DNA from: an uncultured Bacteroidales bacterium | GTDB taxonomy: Bacteria > Bacteroidota > Bacteroidia > Bacteroidales > UBA932 | Length of the DNA stretch: 56,255 bases | Direction: 5' to 3' | Assembly: GCA_900320795.1 (NCBI GenBank) | Contig: ONTQ01000008.1 | Coordinates: 3,873 to 60,127 of the forward strand | Position numbers and translations under genes: made by a program | In this document: piece by piece, positions 37,682 through 45,727 of the stretch | How positions within the stretch are numbered: position 1 is the stretch's first letter | Layout of the letters: each line of letters begins with the position of its first letter | The notes under the pieces: model-generated | Database searches by the model: none | The model's input: the letters and a program-made list of their open reading frames with translations, nothing else | What the model was told of the DNA's origin: nothing

Positions 37682-38685
37682 GACTTGCGGAAAAAGTTTT
37701 CGTGGATATAGGAGGCCAGGCCGCAGAGAGCCTGCGTAATCACCTGTGATTCATGGTTGAGCGTGGCGAAAATCATCCCCGTTCCCATGGGGATGCCCCA
37801 GATGCTGGAGAGCGCGCCGCAGACCACGCCGTGGTAGGCACCGAAGCCTCCGGGAACCGGGACCACGGAACTGATGCTGCCGGCAATCATGAGGAAAAAG
37901 GCATCGGCCATCGTGAGGGAGGAAAAGGCTTCGATATCCTGAAGGGCCCAGACGATGCAGGCGCTCATGAGCCAGTAAATGACCCAGATCACGGCTGTAT
38001 ACACGAGGAAGAGCCAGGCTTTTTTCATCTTCATAAAGGAGCCGAGCCCGCTGCCGATTCCCTCGACAAAGCCCCAAATCCTGCCCCAGATTCCGCCCTT
38101 TTCGCGGAAAGCATAGGCCAGATACAGGAGCAGCAGGACAAGGACGACGGCCCCGCCCAGCACCCACCAGAGGAGGCCGGCTCCGCCCAGGGAGGCCAGG
38201 CTTTCCTTGAGATAGGCACCGAAACTGTTCCACATCACAACCAGCAGTACGGCGGCCATGGCCAGCGTGACAAAAGCATCCCAGGCCCGCTCGATAAGGA
38301 GGGTTCCCAGGGCCTTGTCAAAACTCAGGAGGCGTTTCCCGTCCGGGCCTGTCGCGGAATGCTTCACCACATAGCCCAGCCGGGCAACCTCGCCGGCACG
38401 GGGCAGGGCCAGGTTCACGGCCATGCAAATATTGTAGGCATTGAAGGTGGTGACGGAAGAGGTGGAGGGGTCGAAAGGCAGGAGCAGCATGCGCCAGCGG
38501 TTTCCCCTGACCAGGAAAACGAGCGTCCCCAGCAGCATGGACAGGATGACGTATTCCCAGCGGCACAAGGTGAGCGCTTCGGAAAACTGCTTCCAGTCGA
38601 AGCTTCTCAGGCAGAAATACACCAGTACCACTGCCACGATGCCCCAGAAGATGTATTGGAGGATATTTTTTGCTTTCCTGTCCAT
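37678..38685 (-). CDS. Flippase-like membrane protein (lysylphosphatidylglycerol synthase TM family)
   Basis: A 335-residue polytopic membrane protein with about eight hydrophobic segments, for example ILQYIFWGIVAVVLVYFCL, YVILSMLLGTLVFLV and AGLLWWVLGGAVVLVLLLLY. Family hallmarks are RGNRWRMLLLPF, NLALPRAGEVARLGYV and PVPGGFGAYHGVVCGAL. The family (UPF0104/MprF membrane part) includes lipid flippases; no synthase domain is present, so lipid translocation is an inference. It is the first gene of a unit with aroE. Its TATCTTTG box ends 8 bases before the ATG. Confidence 0.88.
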   Translation of the reverse strand: MDRKAKNILQYIFWGIVAVVLVYFCLRSFDWKQFSEALTLCRWEYVILSMLLGTLVFLVRGNRWRMLLLPFDPSTSSVTTFNAYNICMAVNLALPRAGEVARLGYVVKHSATGPDGKRLLSFDKALGTLLIERAWDAFVTLAMAAVLLVVMWNSFGAYLKESLASLGGAGLLWWVLGGAVVLVLLLLYLAYAFREKGGIWGRIWGFVEGIGSGLGSFMKMKKAWLFLVYTAVIWVIYWLMSACIVWALQDIEAFSSLTMADAFFLMIAGSISSVVPVPGGFGAYHGVVCGALSSIWGIPMGTGMIFATLNHESQVITQALCGLASYIHENFFRKS

Positions 38686-38693
38686 ACTGTGGG

Positions 38694-38701
38694 CAAAGAT
38701 A
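38694..38701 (-). promoter_or_regulatory. -7 promoter box for the flippase-like gene, very close to the start
   Basis: On the minus strand this reads TATCTTTG. Eight bases separate it from the ATG at 38685, so the predicted 5' leader is only about 2-5 bases. Confidence 0.65.
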
Positions 38702-38724
38702 ATGGAAAATCGGCAAAAATTGAC

Positions 38725-38732
38725 TATTTTTG
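38725..38732 (+). promoter_or_regulatory. -7 promoter box for the PfkB kinase
   Basis: TATTTTTG matches TAnnTTTG and lies 26 bases before the ATG at 38759, divergent from the minus-strand box at 38694-38701. Confidence 0.6.
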
Positions 38733-38758
38733 TGAGTTACCCTTCAACGAATGTGGCT

Positions 38759-39754
38759 ATGAAATCCATCCTTGGCATCGGCAATGCCCTTACCGACATC
38801 CTGGCCGTCCTTCCGGACGACAGCCTCCTCCGCAAATTTCACCTCCCCCTGGGCAGCATGCAGCATGTGGACATGGAAACCGGGGACCGCATCTGGGACG
38901 CCCTCAAGGAATACGGCGTCAAGTACGTGCCCGGCGGGTCGGCAGCCAACACCATTACGTGCACGGCCATTTTCGGAATGACGTCCGGCTTCCTCGGGAA
39001 AATCGGCAACGACGACCTGGGAAACCTCTTCAAGAGCACCATGGAGCAGTACGGCGTTCGCGCGCAGATGCTGTACGGCCAGAAGTCCAGCGGCCGGTGC
39101 ATGGTGTTCATCACCGGCGCCAATGCGGAGCGTACTTTTGCCGATTACATGGGCGCCACGCTGGAGCTGGGCCCGGAAGATCTTTCGCTGGAACAGTTCC
39201 AGGGCTATGATTATTTCCACATCGAGGGTTATCTGGTGCAGAACCAGGAACTGATTTCCAAGGCCGCCCGGCTGGCCAGGGAAGCGGGCTGCATCATTTC
39301 CATCGACATGGCTTCCTACAACGTGGTGGAATCCAACGACGCTTTCTTCCACAACCTGGTGGAAAACTATGTGGACATTGTATTCGCCAATGAGTCGGAA
39401 GCCAAGGCTTTCACCAAGATGGAGCCCCGCGAGGCCATCGACGAACTGGCCCGGCACTGCAAGATTGCCGTCGTGAAGGTGGGAAAGGAAGGGTCTATGG
39501 TCAAATCCGGTGACGAATACCATTTCATCGAGCCCTGGCCCGCTACGCCCATTGACGCTACCGGCGCGGGAGACACCTATGCCGCCGGCTTCCTGTATGC
39601 CCATTCCCTGGGAATGCCGCTTCGCGTCTGCGGAGAGATTGGCTCCATCATCGCCGCCAAGGTGGTGGAGGTAATCGGCACCAAAATCGACATCCCCCGC
39701 TGGCGGGAGGCCAAGGAAGAAATCCGCGCGCTCATCGCCGCCAACCAACAGTAA
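38759..39754 (+). CDS. PfkB-family kinase (adenosine/ribokinase type)
   Basis: A 331-residue kinase. N-terminal SILGIGNALTDILAVLPDD and the first signature VPGGSAANTITCTAIFG...LGKIGNDDLGNLF match PfkB kinases; the second signature DATGAGDTYAAGFLYA carries the catalytic aspartate and anion hole. The layout is closest to adenosine kinase-like members of Bacteroidetes, but ribokinase or fructokinase activity is possible. I set the start at 38759; the frame is open much further upstream, but that stretch is antisense to the flippase-like gene. A small membrane protein gene follows after 3 bases. Confidence 0.92.
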   Translation: MKSILGIGNALTDILAVLPDDSLLRKFHLPLGSMQHVDMETGDRIWDALKEYGVKYVPGGSAANTITCTAIFGMTSGFLGKIGNDDLGNLFKSTMEQYGVRAQMLYGQKSSGRCMVFITGANAERTFADYMGATLELGPEDLSLEQFQGYDYFHIEGYLVQNQELISKAARLAREAGCIISIDMASYNVVESNDAFFHNLVENYVDIVFANESEAKAFTKMEPREAIDELARHCKIAVVKVGKEGSMVKSGDEYHFIEPWPATPIDATGAGDTYAAGFLYAHSLGMPLRVCGEIGSIIAAKVVEVIGTKIDIPRWREAKEEIRALIAANQQ

Positions 39755-39757
39755 GCC

Positions 39758-40231
39758 ATGAAAAAGTATTTCTGGGTTTTTCTCATCGCCATGGTTCCGC
39801 TCATCGAAATCCGCGGAGCCATTCCCTATGCCGTTGGGTTCGGCCTTCCGCTGGTTCCGTCCATCCTCGTTGCCATTCTGGGAAATATGCTGCCCGTCCC
39901 CTTCATTTTCCTTTTTGCCCGCAAGGTGCTGGAATGGGGAAAGGACAGGAAAGTGATTGGAAAGTTCTTCACATGGTGCCTGGAAAAAGGTGAGAAAGGA
40001 GGCCGAAAACTGGAGGCCAAGGCCGGCCGCGGCCTCTACTGGGCCTTGTTCCTTTTCGTGGGCATCCCGCTGCCGGGCACCGGTGCCTGGACCGGCACCC
40101 TGGCTGCCAGCATCCTGAATATGGACTTCAAGAAGAGCACCCTGGCCGTCATGGCCGGTGTCCTGCTGGCCGGCGCCATCATGCTCCTGGCCTCCCTGGG
40201 CGTTTTCGGCGCCATCGGCCTGGTGGGTTAA
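39758..40231 (+). CDS. Small multidrug export-like membrane protein (COG2426)
   Basis: A 157-residue membrane protein with about four hydrophobic segments. Hallmarks of the Sm_multidrug_ex family are MVPLIEIRGAIPYAVGFGLP near the N-terminus, ILGNMLPVPFIFLFARKVLE and FVGIPLPGTGAWTGTLAAS. The family's name comes from an early claim of drug export; its real function is uncertain. It is probably co-transcribed with the PfkB kinase and converges on the threonine aldolase gene. Confidence 0.88.
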   Translation: MKKYFWVFLIAMVPLIEIRGAIPYAVGFGLPLVPSILVAILGNMLPVPFIFLFARKVLEWGKDRKVIGKFFTWCLEKGEKGGRKLEAKAGRGLYWALFLFVGIPLPGTGAWTGTLAASILNMDFKKSTLAVMAGVLLAGAIMLLASLGVFGAIGLVG

Positions 40232-40243
40232 CCCCCGCCCAGG

Positions 40244-41275
40244 CTACTTCGCGGGCAGGAGGGCGGCGAGGGCCGATATCTGCTCGGGAGTGGTGGCCCA
40301 ACTGGTGGCAAAACGGGTGACGGCGCGGCCATCGGCCAGATACTCCCACACTTCGTAGGCCACTTTTCCTTCCAGGGCCGATGCCGCCTCCTTCGTCAGA
40401 AGGATAAACTGCTGGTTGGTAGGAGAATCCAGAAAGAGTTCATACCCTTTGGAAAGAAACAGCGCTTTCAGGTCCATGGCCCGTTCGATGGCGTTGCGGG
40501 CAATCTCAAAGTACAGTCCGTCCGTGAAAAGAGTTTCGAACTGGATGCCCAGGAGCCGGCCCTTCGCCAGAAGGGCGCCGTGCTGCTTCACGGTGGTGAA
40601 GAAGTGCCTGGGGGCACCGCCGGTAAAGACCACGGCCTCGCCGCAGAGGGCTCCCACCTTGGTGCCGCCGATGGTGAACACATCACAAAGGGCGGCCAAT
40701 TCTTCCAACGTCACGTCGCAGGCGGGGCTCATAAGGCCGTAGCCCAGGCGGGCGCCGTCCACGAAAAGAGGCAGGTCATACGCCTTGCATACTTCGCGAA
40801 TGGCCTTCAATTCGGCCTTGGAATACAGCGTACCGTACTCCGTAGGGAAGGAGAGGTACACGAGGCCCGGGAACACCATGTGGTCGAAGGAGCCGTCGGC
40901 ATAGAAGCGTTCCAGAAAAGCCTTCAACCCGGAGGCGTCCATCTTTCCCTCGTGCGGAGGCAGGGTGAGCACCTTGTGGCCGGTGTATTCCACGGCGCCG
41001 GCTTCATGCACGGCGATATGGCCGGTTTCCACAGCCACGGCGCCCTCCACGTCGTGAAGAAGCGAGGCGATGACGGTGGAATTGGTCTGGGTGCCGCCCA
41101 CGAGGAGGTACACATCGGCATCAGGGCAGGCGCAGGCCGCACGGATTTTCTCCCGGGCCGATGCGGTGAAAACATCTTCCCCGTAACCGGGCTCCTGCTG
41201 GAAGTTGGTGGAAATAAGGCGTTCCAGGATGGCAGGATGGGCACCCTGGGTGTAGTCGCATGTAAAAGAGAGCAT
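40244..41275 (-). CDS. Low-specificity L-threonine aldolase
   Basis: A 343-residue PLP enzyme that cleaves threonine or allo-threonine to glycine and acetaldehyde. Motifs: FTCDYTQGAHPAILERLIST with GYGEDVFTASA, LVGGTQTNSTVIASLL, HIAVHEAGAVEYTGHKVL, FVDGARLGYGL and the PLP-lysine segment FTIGGTKVGALCGEAVV. Of the motif variants, this belongs to the branch common in Bacteroidetes and related anaerobes. It is the third gene of a cysS-xth unit, 3 bases after the exonuclease stop. Confidence 0.92.
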   Translation of the reverse strand: MLSFTCDYTQGAHPAILERLISTNFQQEPGYGEDVFTASAREKIRAACACPDADVYLLVGGTQTNSTVIASLLHDVEGAVAVETGHIAVHEAGAVEYTGHKVLTLPPHEGKMDASGLKAFLERFYADGSFDHMVFPGLVYLSFPTEYGTLYSKAELKAIREVCKAYDLPLFVDGARLGYGLMSPACDVTLEELAALCDVFTIGGTKVGALCGEAVVFTGGAPRHFFTTVKQHGALLAKGRLLGIQFETLFTDGLYFEIARNAIERAMDLKALFLSKGYELFLDSPTNQQFILLTKEAASALEGKVAYEVWEYLADGRAVTRFATSWATTPEQISALAALLPAK

Positions 41276-41278
41276 TTG

Positions 41279-42034
41279 TTAAAAGTTCGTTACCAGTTCC
41301 ACAGGGCAATGGTCGGAACCGAAGATTTCGTTATGGATTTCCGTGGAGACGATGGCATCGCGAAGGGATTCGGCCACCACGAAGTAGTCGATGCGCCACC
41401 CAGCGTTGCGGGCCCGGGCGTTCATGCGGTAACTCCACCAGGAATACTTCACCTCTTCCGGATGCTGGAAACGCCAGGAATCCACGAACCCTGCGGCCAG
41501 CAGTTCCGAGAACTTGGCGCGTTCCTGGTCTGTAAAACCGGCGTTCATGCGGTTGGTGGAAGGGTTTTTAAGGTCTATCTCCGCGTGCGCCACATTGAGG
41601 TCCCCGCACAGGATTACCGGTTTGGGAAGGCCACACAGATAAGCGCGGAAGGCATCTTCCCACTGCATGCGGTAATCCAGGCGCTTGAGTCCGTCCTGGG
41701 AATTGGGCGTATAGCAGCACACGAGGCAGAATTTCTCGTATTCCAGCGTAATCACCCGCCCCTCCTGGTCGTGCTCCTCCAGGCCGATTCCGTAGCGGAC
41801 GCTGAGCGGTGTGTGGCGGGTATAGACAGCCGTGCCGGAATAGCCCTTCTTGAGGGCATAGTTCCAATAGGACTGGTAGCCGGGGAATTCCAGGTCCAAC
41901 TGGCCTTCCTGCAGTTTGGTTTCCTGCAGGCACACGAAATCGGCATCAAGGTCCACGAAGATGTCGGAAAAGCCTTTGCCGGCCACGGCCCGGAGGCCGT
42001 TGACGTTCCAAGAGATGAATTTGAGATTCTTCAC
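41279..42034 (-). CDS. xth: Exodeoxyribonuclease III / AP endonuclease
   Basis: A 251-residue base-excision repair nuclease of the exonuclease III class. Catalytic motifs: FISWNVNGLRAV, CLQETKLQEGQLDL (metal-binding glutamate), LCGDLNVAHAEIDLKNP (Asp/Asn pair) and GSDHCPVELVTNF (catalytic Asp-His at the C-terminus). Length is typical. It lies between cysS (17-base gap) and threonine aldolase (3-base gap). Confidence 0.95.
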   Translation of the reverse strand: MKNLKFISWNVNGLRAVAGKGFSDIFVDLDADFVCLQETKLQEGQLDLEFPGYQSYWNYALKKGYSGTAVYTRHTPLSVRYGIGLEEHDQEGRVITLEYEKFCLVCCYTPNSQDGLKRLDYRMQWEDAFRAYLCGLPKPVILCGDLNVAHAEIDLKNPSTNRMNAGFTDQERAKFSELLAAGFVDSWRFQHPEEVKYSWWSYRMNARARNAGWRIDYFVVAESLRDAIVSTEIHNEIFGSDHCPVELVTNF

Positions 42035-42051
42035 TTCGTCCAGAATGACAA

Positions 42052-43509
42052 TTAGTTAAGTGACCAGGTTACGCCTTCCTTGGTGTCTTTTACGGTGATG
42101 CCGAAAGAGGCGAGGGTGTCACGGATACGGTCGCTCTCGGCCCAGTTCTTTTCTTCGCGGGCCTTCTTGCGGGCTTCCAGGACCAGGCCCATGACACCCT
42201 CCAGGGCCTTTTCGGCCTTGCCGGAAGCGTCGGCTTCCTCGTCCTTGAGGCCCAGCACGCCGCCTACCACGTCGCGGAAGAGCGCACCGAGGGCCCGCTT
42301 GTCATCGGCCGACAGTTTGCCGCCGTTGATGAGTTTCACGGCATCGAACAGATGGGCGATGGCGATGGGGGTGTTGAGGTCGTCGCAGAGGGCGTCCAAG
42401 ACAGCATCGATAACAGACTGGACTTCGGCGGATGCTCCGGAAAGGGCCCCCCCCTCCCCCAGCGCCCGCCAGGCCTGCATGAGGCGCTTGTAGCCTTTTT
42501 CGGCCGCTTGCAGGGCTTCGTTGGAGAAGTCAAGCGTGCCGCGGTAGTGGGCCTGGAGGATGAAAAAACGCACCGTCATGGGCGTATAGGCCTGCGTAAG
42601 TTTGGGATGGCTTCCGCTGAAGAGTTCCGGCAGGGTGATGAAGTTCCCGAGCGATTTCCCCATCTTCTGCCCATTGATGGTAATCATGTTGTTATGCACC
42701 CAGTAGTGGACTCCCTGCGTGCCGCGGGAGGCTACATTCTGGGCAATCTCGCATTCGTGGTGCGGGAACATGAGGTCCATGCCGCCCCCGTGGATGTCAA
42801 ACTCTTCCCCAAGATACTTGGCCCCCATCACCGAGCACTCCAGATGCCAGCCGGGAAAGCCGTCCCCCCAGGGGGAAGGCCAGCGCATGATGTGTTCCGG
42901 TTCCGCCTTCTTCCAGAGGGCGAAATCGTACGGGGCATGCTTGTCTCCCTGACCGTCCAGCGAGCGGGTGCCTTCCAGCGTGGCTTCCAGCGTGCGACCG
43001 CTCAAGACCCCATAATGGTGGTCCCGGTTGTATTTGCGCACGTCGAAATAAATGGAGCCGTTGCTTTCATAGGCATAGCCGGCCTCCAGAATCTTCTTGA
43101 TGGCCTCGATCTGCTCGATGATATGGCCGCTGGCCCGGGGCTCGATGGACGGGGATTCCACATTCAGGAGACGCATGGCCTCGTGGTAGCGCTCCGTGTA
43201 ATACTGCACCACTTCCATGGGTTCCAACTGCTCCAGACGGGCTTTCTTGGCAATCTTGTCCTCTCCTTCATCGGCATCGTGTTCCAAGTGTCCAACGTCC
43301 GTAATGTTACGGACATAACGCACTTTGTAGCCCAAAAACTTCAGGAGCCGGAACAGAACGTCATAAGTAACACCCGGACGGGCGTGCCCCAGATGGGCGT
43401 CCCCATATACGGTGGGGCCGCATACATACATGCCCACATGTCCTTCATGGATGGGCTTGAACAGTTCCTTGTTACGGGAAAGGGTATTGGTCAGATACAA
43501 AGGTCTCAT
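42052..43509 (-). CDS. cysS: Cysteinyl-tRNA synthetase
   Basis: A 485-residue class I synthetase. [20 protein letters not shown] contains the zinc cysteine and the HIGH-type motif (HLGH). [20 protein letters not shown] and [10 protein letters not shown] supply the other zinc ligands, and [12 protein letters not shown] is the KMSKS-type loop. A DALR-type helical domain follows (about 350-470). It leads a three-gene minus-strand unit with xth and threonine aldolase and has a perfect promoter box 22 bases upstream. Confidence 0.96.
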   Translation of the reverse strand: MRPLYLTNTLSRNKELFKPIHEGHVGMYVCGPTVYGDAHLGHARPGVTYDVLFRLLKFLGYKVRYVRNITDVGHLEHDADEGEDKIAKKARLEQLEPMEVVQYYTERYHEAMRLLNVESPSIEPRASGHIIEQIEAIKKILEAGYAYESNGSIYFDVRKYNRDHHYGVLSGRTLEATLEGTRSLDGQGDKHAPYDFALWKKAEPEHIMRWPSPWGDGFPGWHLECSVMGAKYLGEEFDIHGGGMDLMFPHHECEIAQNVASRGTQGVHYWVHNNMITINGQKMGKSLGNFITLPELFSGSHPKLTQAYTPMTVRFFILQAHYRGTLDFSNEALQAAEKGYKRLMQAWRALGEGGALSGASAEVQSVIDAVLDALCDDLNTPIAIAHLFDAVKLINGGKLSADDKRALGALFRDVVGGVLGLKDEEADASGKAEKALEGVMGLVLEARKKAREEKNWAESDRIRDTLASFGITVKDTKEGVTWSLN

Positions 43510-43531
43510 GATAACTCACATCTCAATCGCA

Positions 43532-43539
43532 CAAAGATA
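43532..43539 (-). promoter_or_regulatory. -7 promoter box for cysS
   Basis: On the minus strand this reads TATCTTTG, 22 bases before the cysS start at 43509. Confidence 0.7.
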
Positions 43540-43553
43540 CGCAATTTTTTCCT

Positions 43554-43561
43554 TAACTTTG
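43554..43561 (+). promoter_or_regulatory. -7 promoter box for the small lipoprotein gene
   Basis: TAACTTTG matches TAnnTTTG, 60 bases before the ATG at 43622 and 14 bases from the divergent cysS box. The 60-base AT-rich leader is the longest of the clear promoters in this window apart from the tentative susC leader. Confidence 0.6.
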
Positions 43562-43621
43562 CAGGCGGAGAGAGTGGCTTGCTTTTTGAATAGTAACTAT
43601 TAACAATAAATCTTTAGAGAG

Positions 43622-44074
43622 ATGAAAGTACACAGAATTCTTATCGGCCTTCTGGCCGCAGGTCTGCTCGCCACCGCTTGTACCAAAGAGTACTATACGG
43701 AGCAGTACACCATCGTGGAAGGGCTGGATATGACGCTGATTGACTTCAACGTCAAGAGTACCAACTGGAGCATCTGGGATGTGGAAAACGGCAATGACGA
43801 CGAAGGCTTCTTCCAAGCCAGCCTCGAGGTGCCCGAAATCACCCAGAAAGTGGTGGACGAGGGCGTTGTCATGGTGTACCGCCGCTACGAGGACGGCGTC
43901 TCCACTCCCCTCCCCGCCATGCGCACGGAAAAAACGGAGGACGGCCTCTACTACACCACCTTCGTGGACTACGAATGGGCCAAGGGTGTGATTAACATCT
44001 TCGTCACCGCTACGGACCTGTATGCCGGCCAGAACCCCGGCGACATGAGTTTCCGCGTAGCCATCCAGTTGTAA
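43622..44074 (+). CDS. Small lipoprotein of unknown function
   Basis: A 150-residue protein that I cannot assign to a named family. It has a lipoprotein signal ending LLATAC (Cys20), then a Tyr/Thr-rich segment (TKEYYTEQYTIVEG), a possible beta-sandwich (IDFNVKSTNWSIWDVENGND, FFQASLEVPEITQKVVDEGV, VVMVYRRYEDGVSTPLPAMR) and a C-terminal strand (MSFRVAIQL). Similar small lipoproteins are common in Bacteroidales. It stands alone between a promoter shared back to back with cysS and a strong terminator, so it is monocistronic. Confidence 0.8.
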   Translation: MKVHRILIGLLAAGLLATACTKEYYTEQYTIVEGLDMTLIDFNVKSTNWSIWDVENGNDDEGFFQASLEVPEITQKVVDEGVVMVYRRYEDGVSTPLPAMRTEKTEDGLYYTTFVDYEWAKGVINIFVTATDLYAGQNPGDMSFRVAIQL

Positions 44075-44094
44075 AAAACCGGCCGGCATAAAAA

Positions 44095-44131
44095 AAAGAA
44101 GGATATCGGGCAACCCCGGTATCCTTCTTTT
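44095..44131. terminator. Bidirectional terminator between the lipoprotein and susD
   Basis: A 16-bp stem (44095-44110 with 44115-44130) has one G-T wobble-type mismatch and a CAAC loop. It is flanked by an A run on the left and a T run on the right, so it can end transcripts from both strands at this convergent junction. Confidence 0.88.
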
Positions 44132-44138
44132 GTGAATA

Positions 44139-45710
44139 TTAGTTTCTTACAAGAGGGTTATAATCCAGTTCTTTCTGCGGGATGTAGAACGTCCACTTGT
44201 AGTTGGCTTCCGGGGCGATGGTGCCGGAAAATGTCTTGTGCCAGCTACCTCCGTCAGAAATAGCCTTGCGGACAATGGGTTCGTTCCAACGCTTGTAGTC
44301 GAACCAGTTCTGGCCCTCGCCCCAAAGATCCAGACGACGGTAGAATTTCACTTCCTTCAGGAGGTCGGCTCCGGTCTTGGTGCAGTTGTAGGAGGGATCC
44401 AGGTTGGCATTGAGGGTATTCAGAAGTTGTTGCACTTCAGCGTCATGGCCGCCTTGCATGCAGAGGGCCTCGGCCTCGGTGAGGTACATTTCGGCAGCAC
44501 GCATAAAGTTGAAACTGCCCACGCCGGGCTGCTCCTGGTTCTGGAACTTGAACTGCATGTACATGTAAACAGCGCTGGTAGAATAAAGCTTGTCACCATG
44601 TTCGGCAAAGGCGCGCTTGTAGAGGGTCTTGGTGCTGCGGCCGGCCGAGTTGCATTCTTTCCGTTCCGCCTCCGTAGGCTCCAGCCACAAGGCGCGGCGT
44701 ACATCCGTCTCGGGAATCTGGTCGTAGAGTTCCTGGCTGATGGCGCTGGGATAGTTGCGGCAGTTGCCGGAACTGCCGTTGGAGGCCAGATAAGCGAAAT
44801 AGGAATAGTAATAGAGGGTTTGGTCTGCGGCGTCATATACACCCCATATCCATTCGTCGTTGGGGACACTGAAGCCGCTTTCCATGTAATCCCTCTGGCT
44901 CATGAGCGGGTGGTCGGCACGAGCCAGCCTGGCCATCTCGGAAGCCTTCGCCCAATCCTGACGGGTGAGGGAGGCACGGGCATAGACGGCATAGGCCACA
45001 TCCACATCCGGCAGATAGAATTCATCGGCCGCACGGTGGAGACCGGATTGTTTGTACAGTTCAATGGCCTGGTCCAGGTCTTTGTACACGTTGGCATAGA
45101 TATCTTCCAGTTTGGTCTTGCCCAGCGGGCCGGTAGGATCCTCATCGGTCTCTCCACGGTACGGAAGGCCATAGCCCACGCCCTCGTTCACGGCCGAATT
45201 CCGGTCGTCCCAACGGTAGCAGTAAATCTGCGACAGCATGAAATAGCAGTAGGCGCGATAAGTAAGGGCCTGAGCCTTGATAAACTGACGCTCGCTTTCC
45301 GGACCTTCGGCGCCGCCGATATTTGCAATAATCTGGTTGGCATTGTTGATGAGTTTGTAATAGTAGAACCAGGCAAAGATGGTAAAATAGTAAGATACCT
45401 GGTCGTGGGAGTCCGAGTTGATGATATAGTCATTACCGGTGTTGTTGCAACGCTGGAGGTCGTTGCCGGGCCAGTTTCCATAATGGGACATGATGGTGCC
45501 TTCTCCATTGTAGCCCTGGTTGGACATATACTGCACCGTCATCAGACGGGAAATACCGTTGATGGCCAACTTGGCATTACCGGTGGTTTCAAAAATGGTA
45601 GCAGGCGAAGTGGAATCTTCCGGAACCGTATTCAAATACTCTTTGGAGCAGGAGAAAGCCAGAAGACAGGCGGCAAGGGCCAGGATGCTTTTAAGAATGA
45701 TATGTTTCAT
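44139..45710 (-). CDS. susD: SusD/RagB-family glycan-binding lipoprotein
   Basis: A 523-residue outer-membrane lipoprotein. The signal ends LLAFSC (Cys21; Cys15 in LAAC is an alternative), followed by KEYLNTVPEDSTSPATIFET, the usual SusD N-terminus. The TPR-like helical core includes AQALTYRAYCYFMLSQIYCY, and the C-terminal region has FNFMRAAEMYLTEAEALCMQ and ELDYNPLVRN at the very end, both typical of SusD. It captures a glycan and closes as a lid on the partner SusC barrel. I set the start at 45710 on the signal peptide. It lies 17 bases after the susC stop. No glycoside hydrolase is adjacent, so the substrate is unknown. Confidence 0.95.
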   Translation of the reverse strand: MKHIILKSILALAACLLAFSCSKEYLNTVPEDSTSPATIFETTGNAKLAINGISRLMTVQYMSNQGYNGEGTIMSHYGNWPGNDLQRCNNTGNDYIINSDSHDQVSYYFTIFAWFYYYKLINNANQIIANIGGAEGPESERQFIKAQALTYRAYCYFMLSQIYCYRWDDRNSAVNEGVGYGLPYRGETDEDPTGPLGKTKLEDIYANVYKDLDQAIELYKQSGLHRAADEFYLPDVDVAYAVYARASLTRQDWAKASEMARLARADHPLMSQRDYMESGFSVPNDEWIWGVYDAADQTLYYYSYFAYLASNGSSGNCRNYPSAISQELYDQIPETDVRRALWLEPTEAERKECNSAGRSTKTLYKRAFAEHGDKLYSTSAVYMYMQFKFQNQEQPGVGSFNFMRAAEMYLTEAEALCMQGGHDAEVQQLLNTLNANLDPSYNCTKTGADLLKEVKFYRRLDLWGEGQNWFDYKRWNEPIVRKAISDGGSWHKTFSGTIAPEANYKWTFYIPQKELDYNPLVRN

Positions 45711-45727
45711 AGTCGCTTGCATTTATA

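Noticed and set aside
38441..38758. Longer N-terminus for the PfkB kinase
   Set aside because: The extra stretch is antisense to the flippase-like gene and upstream of the promoter box; the PfkB fold begins at 38759.
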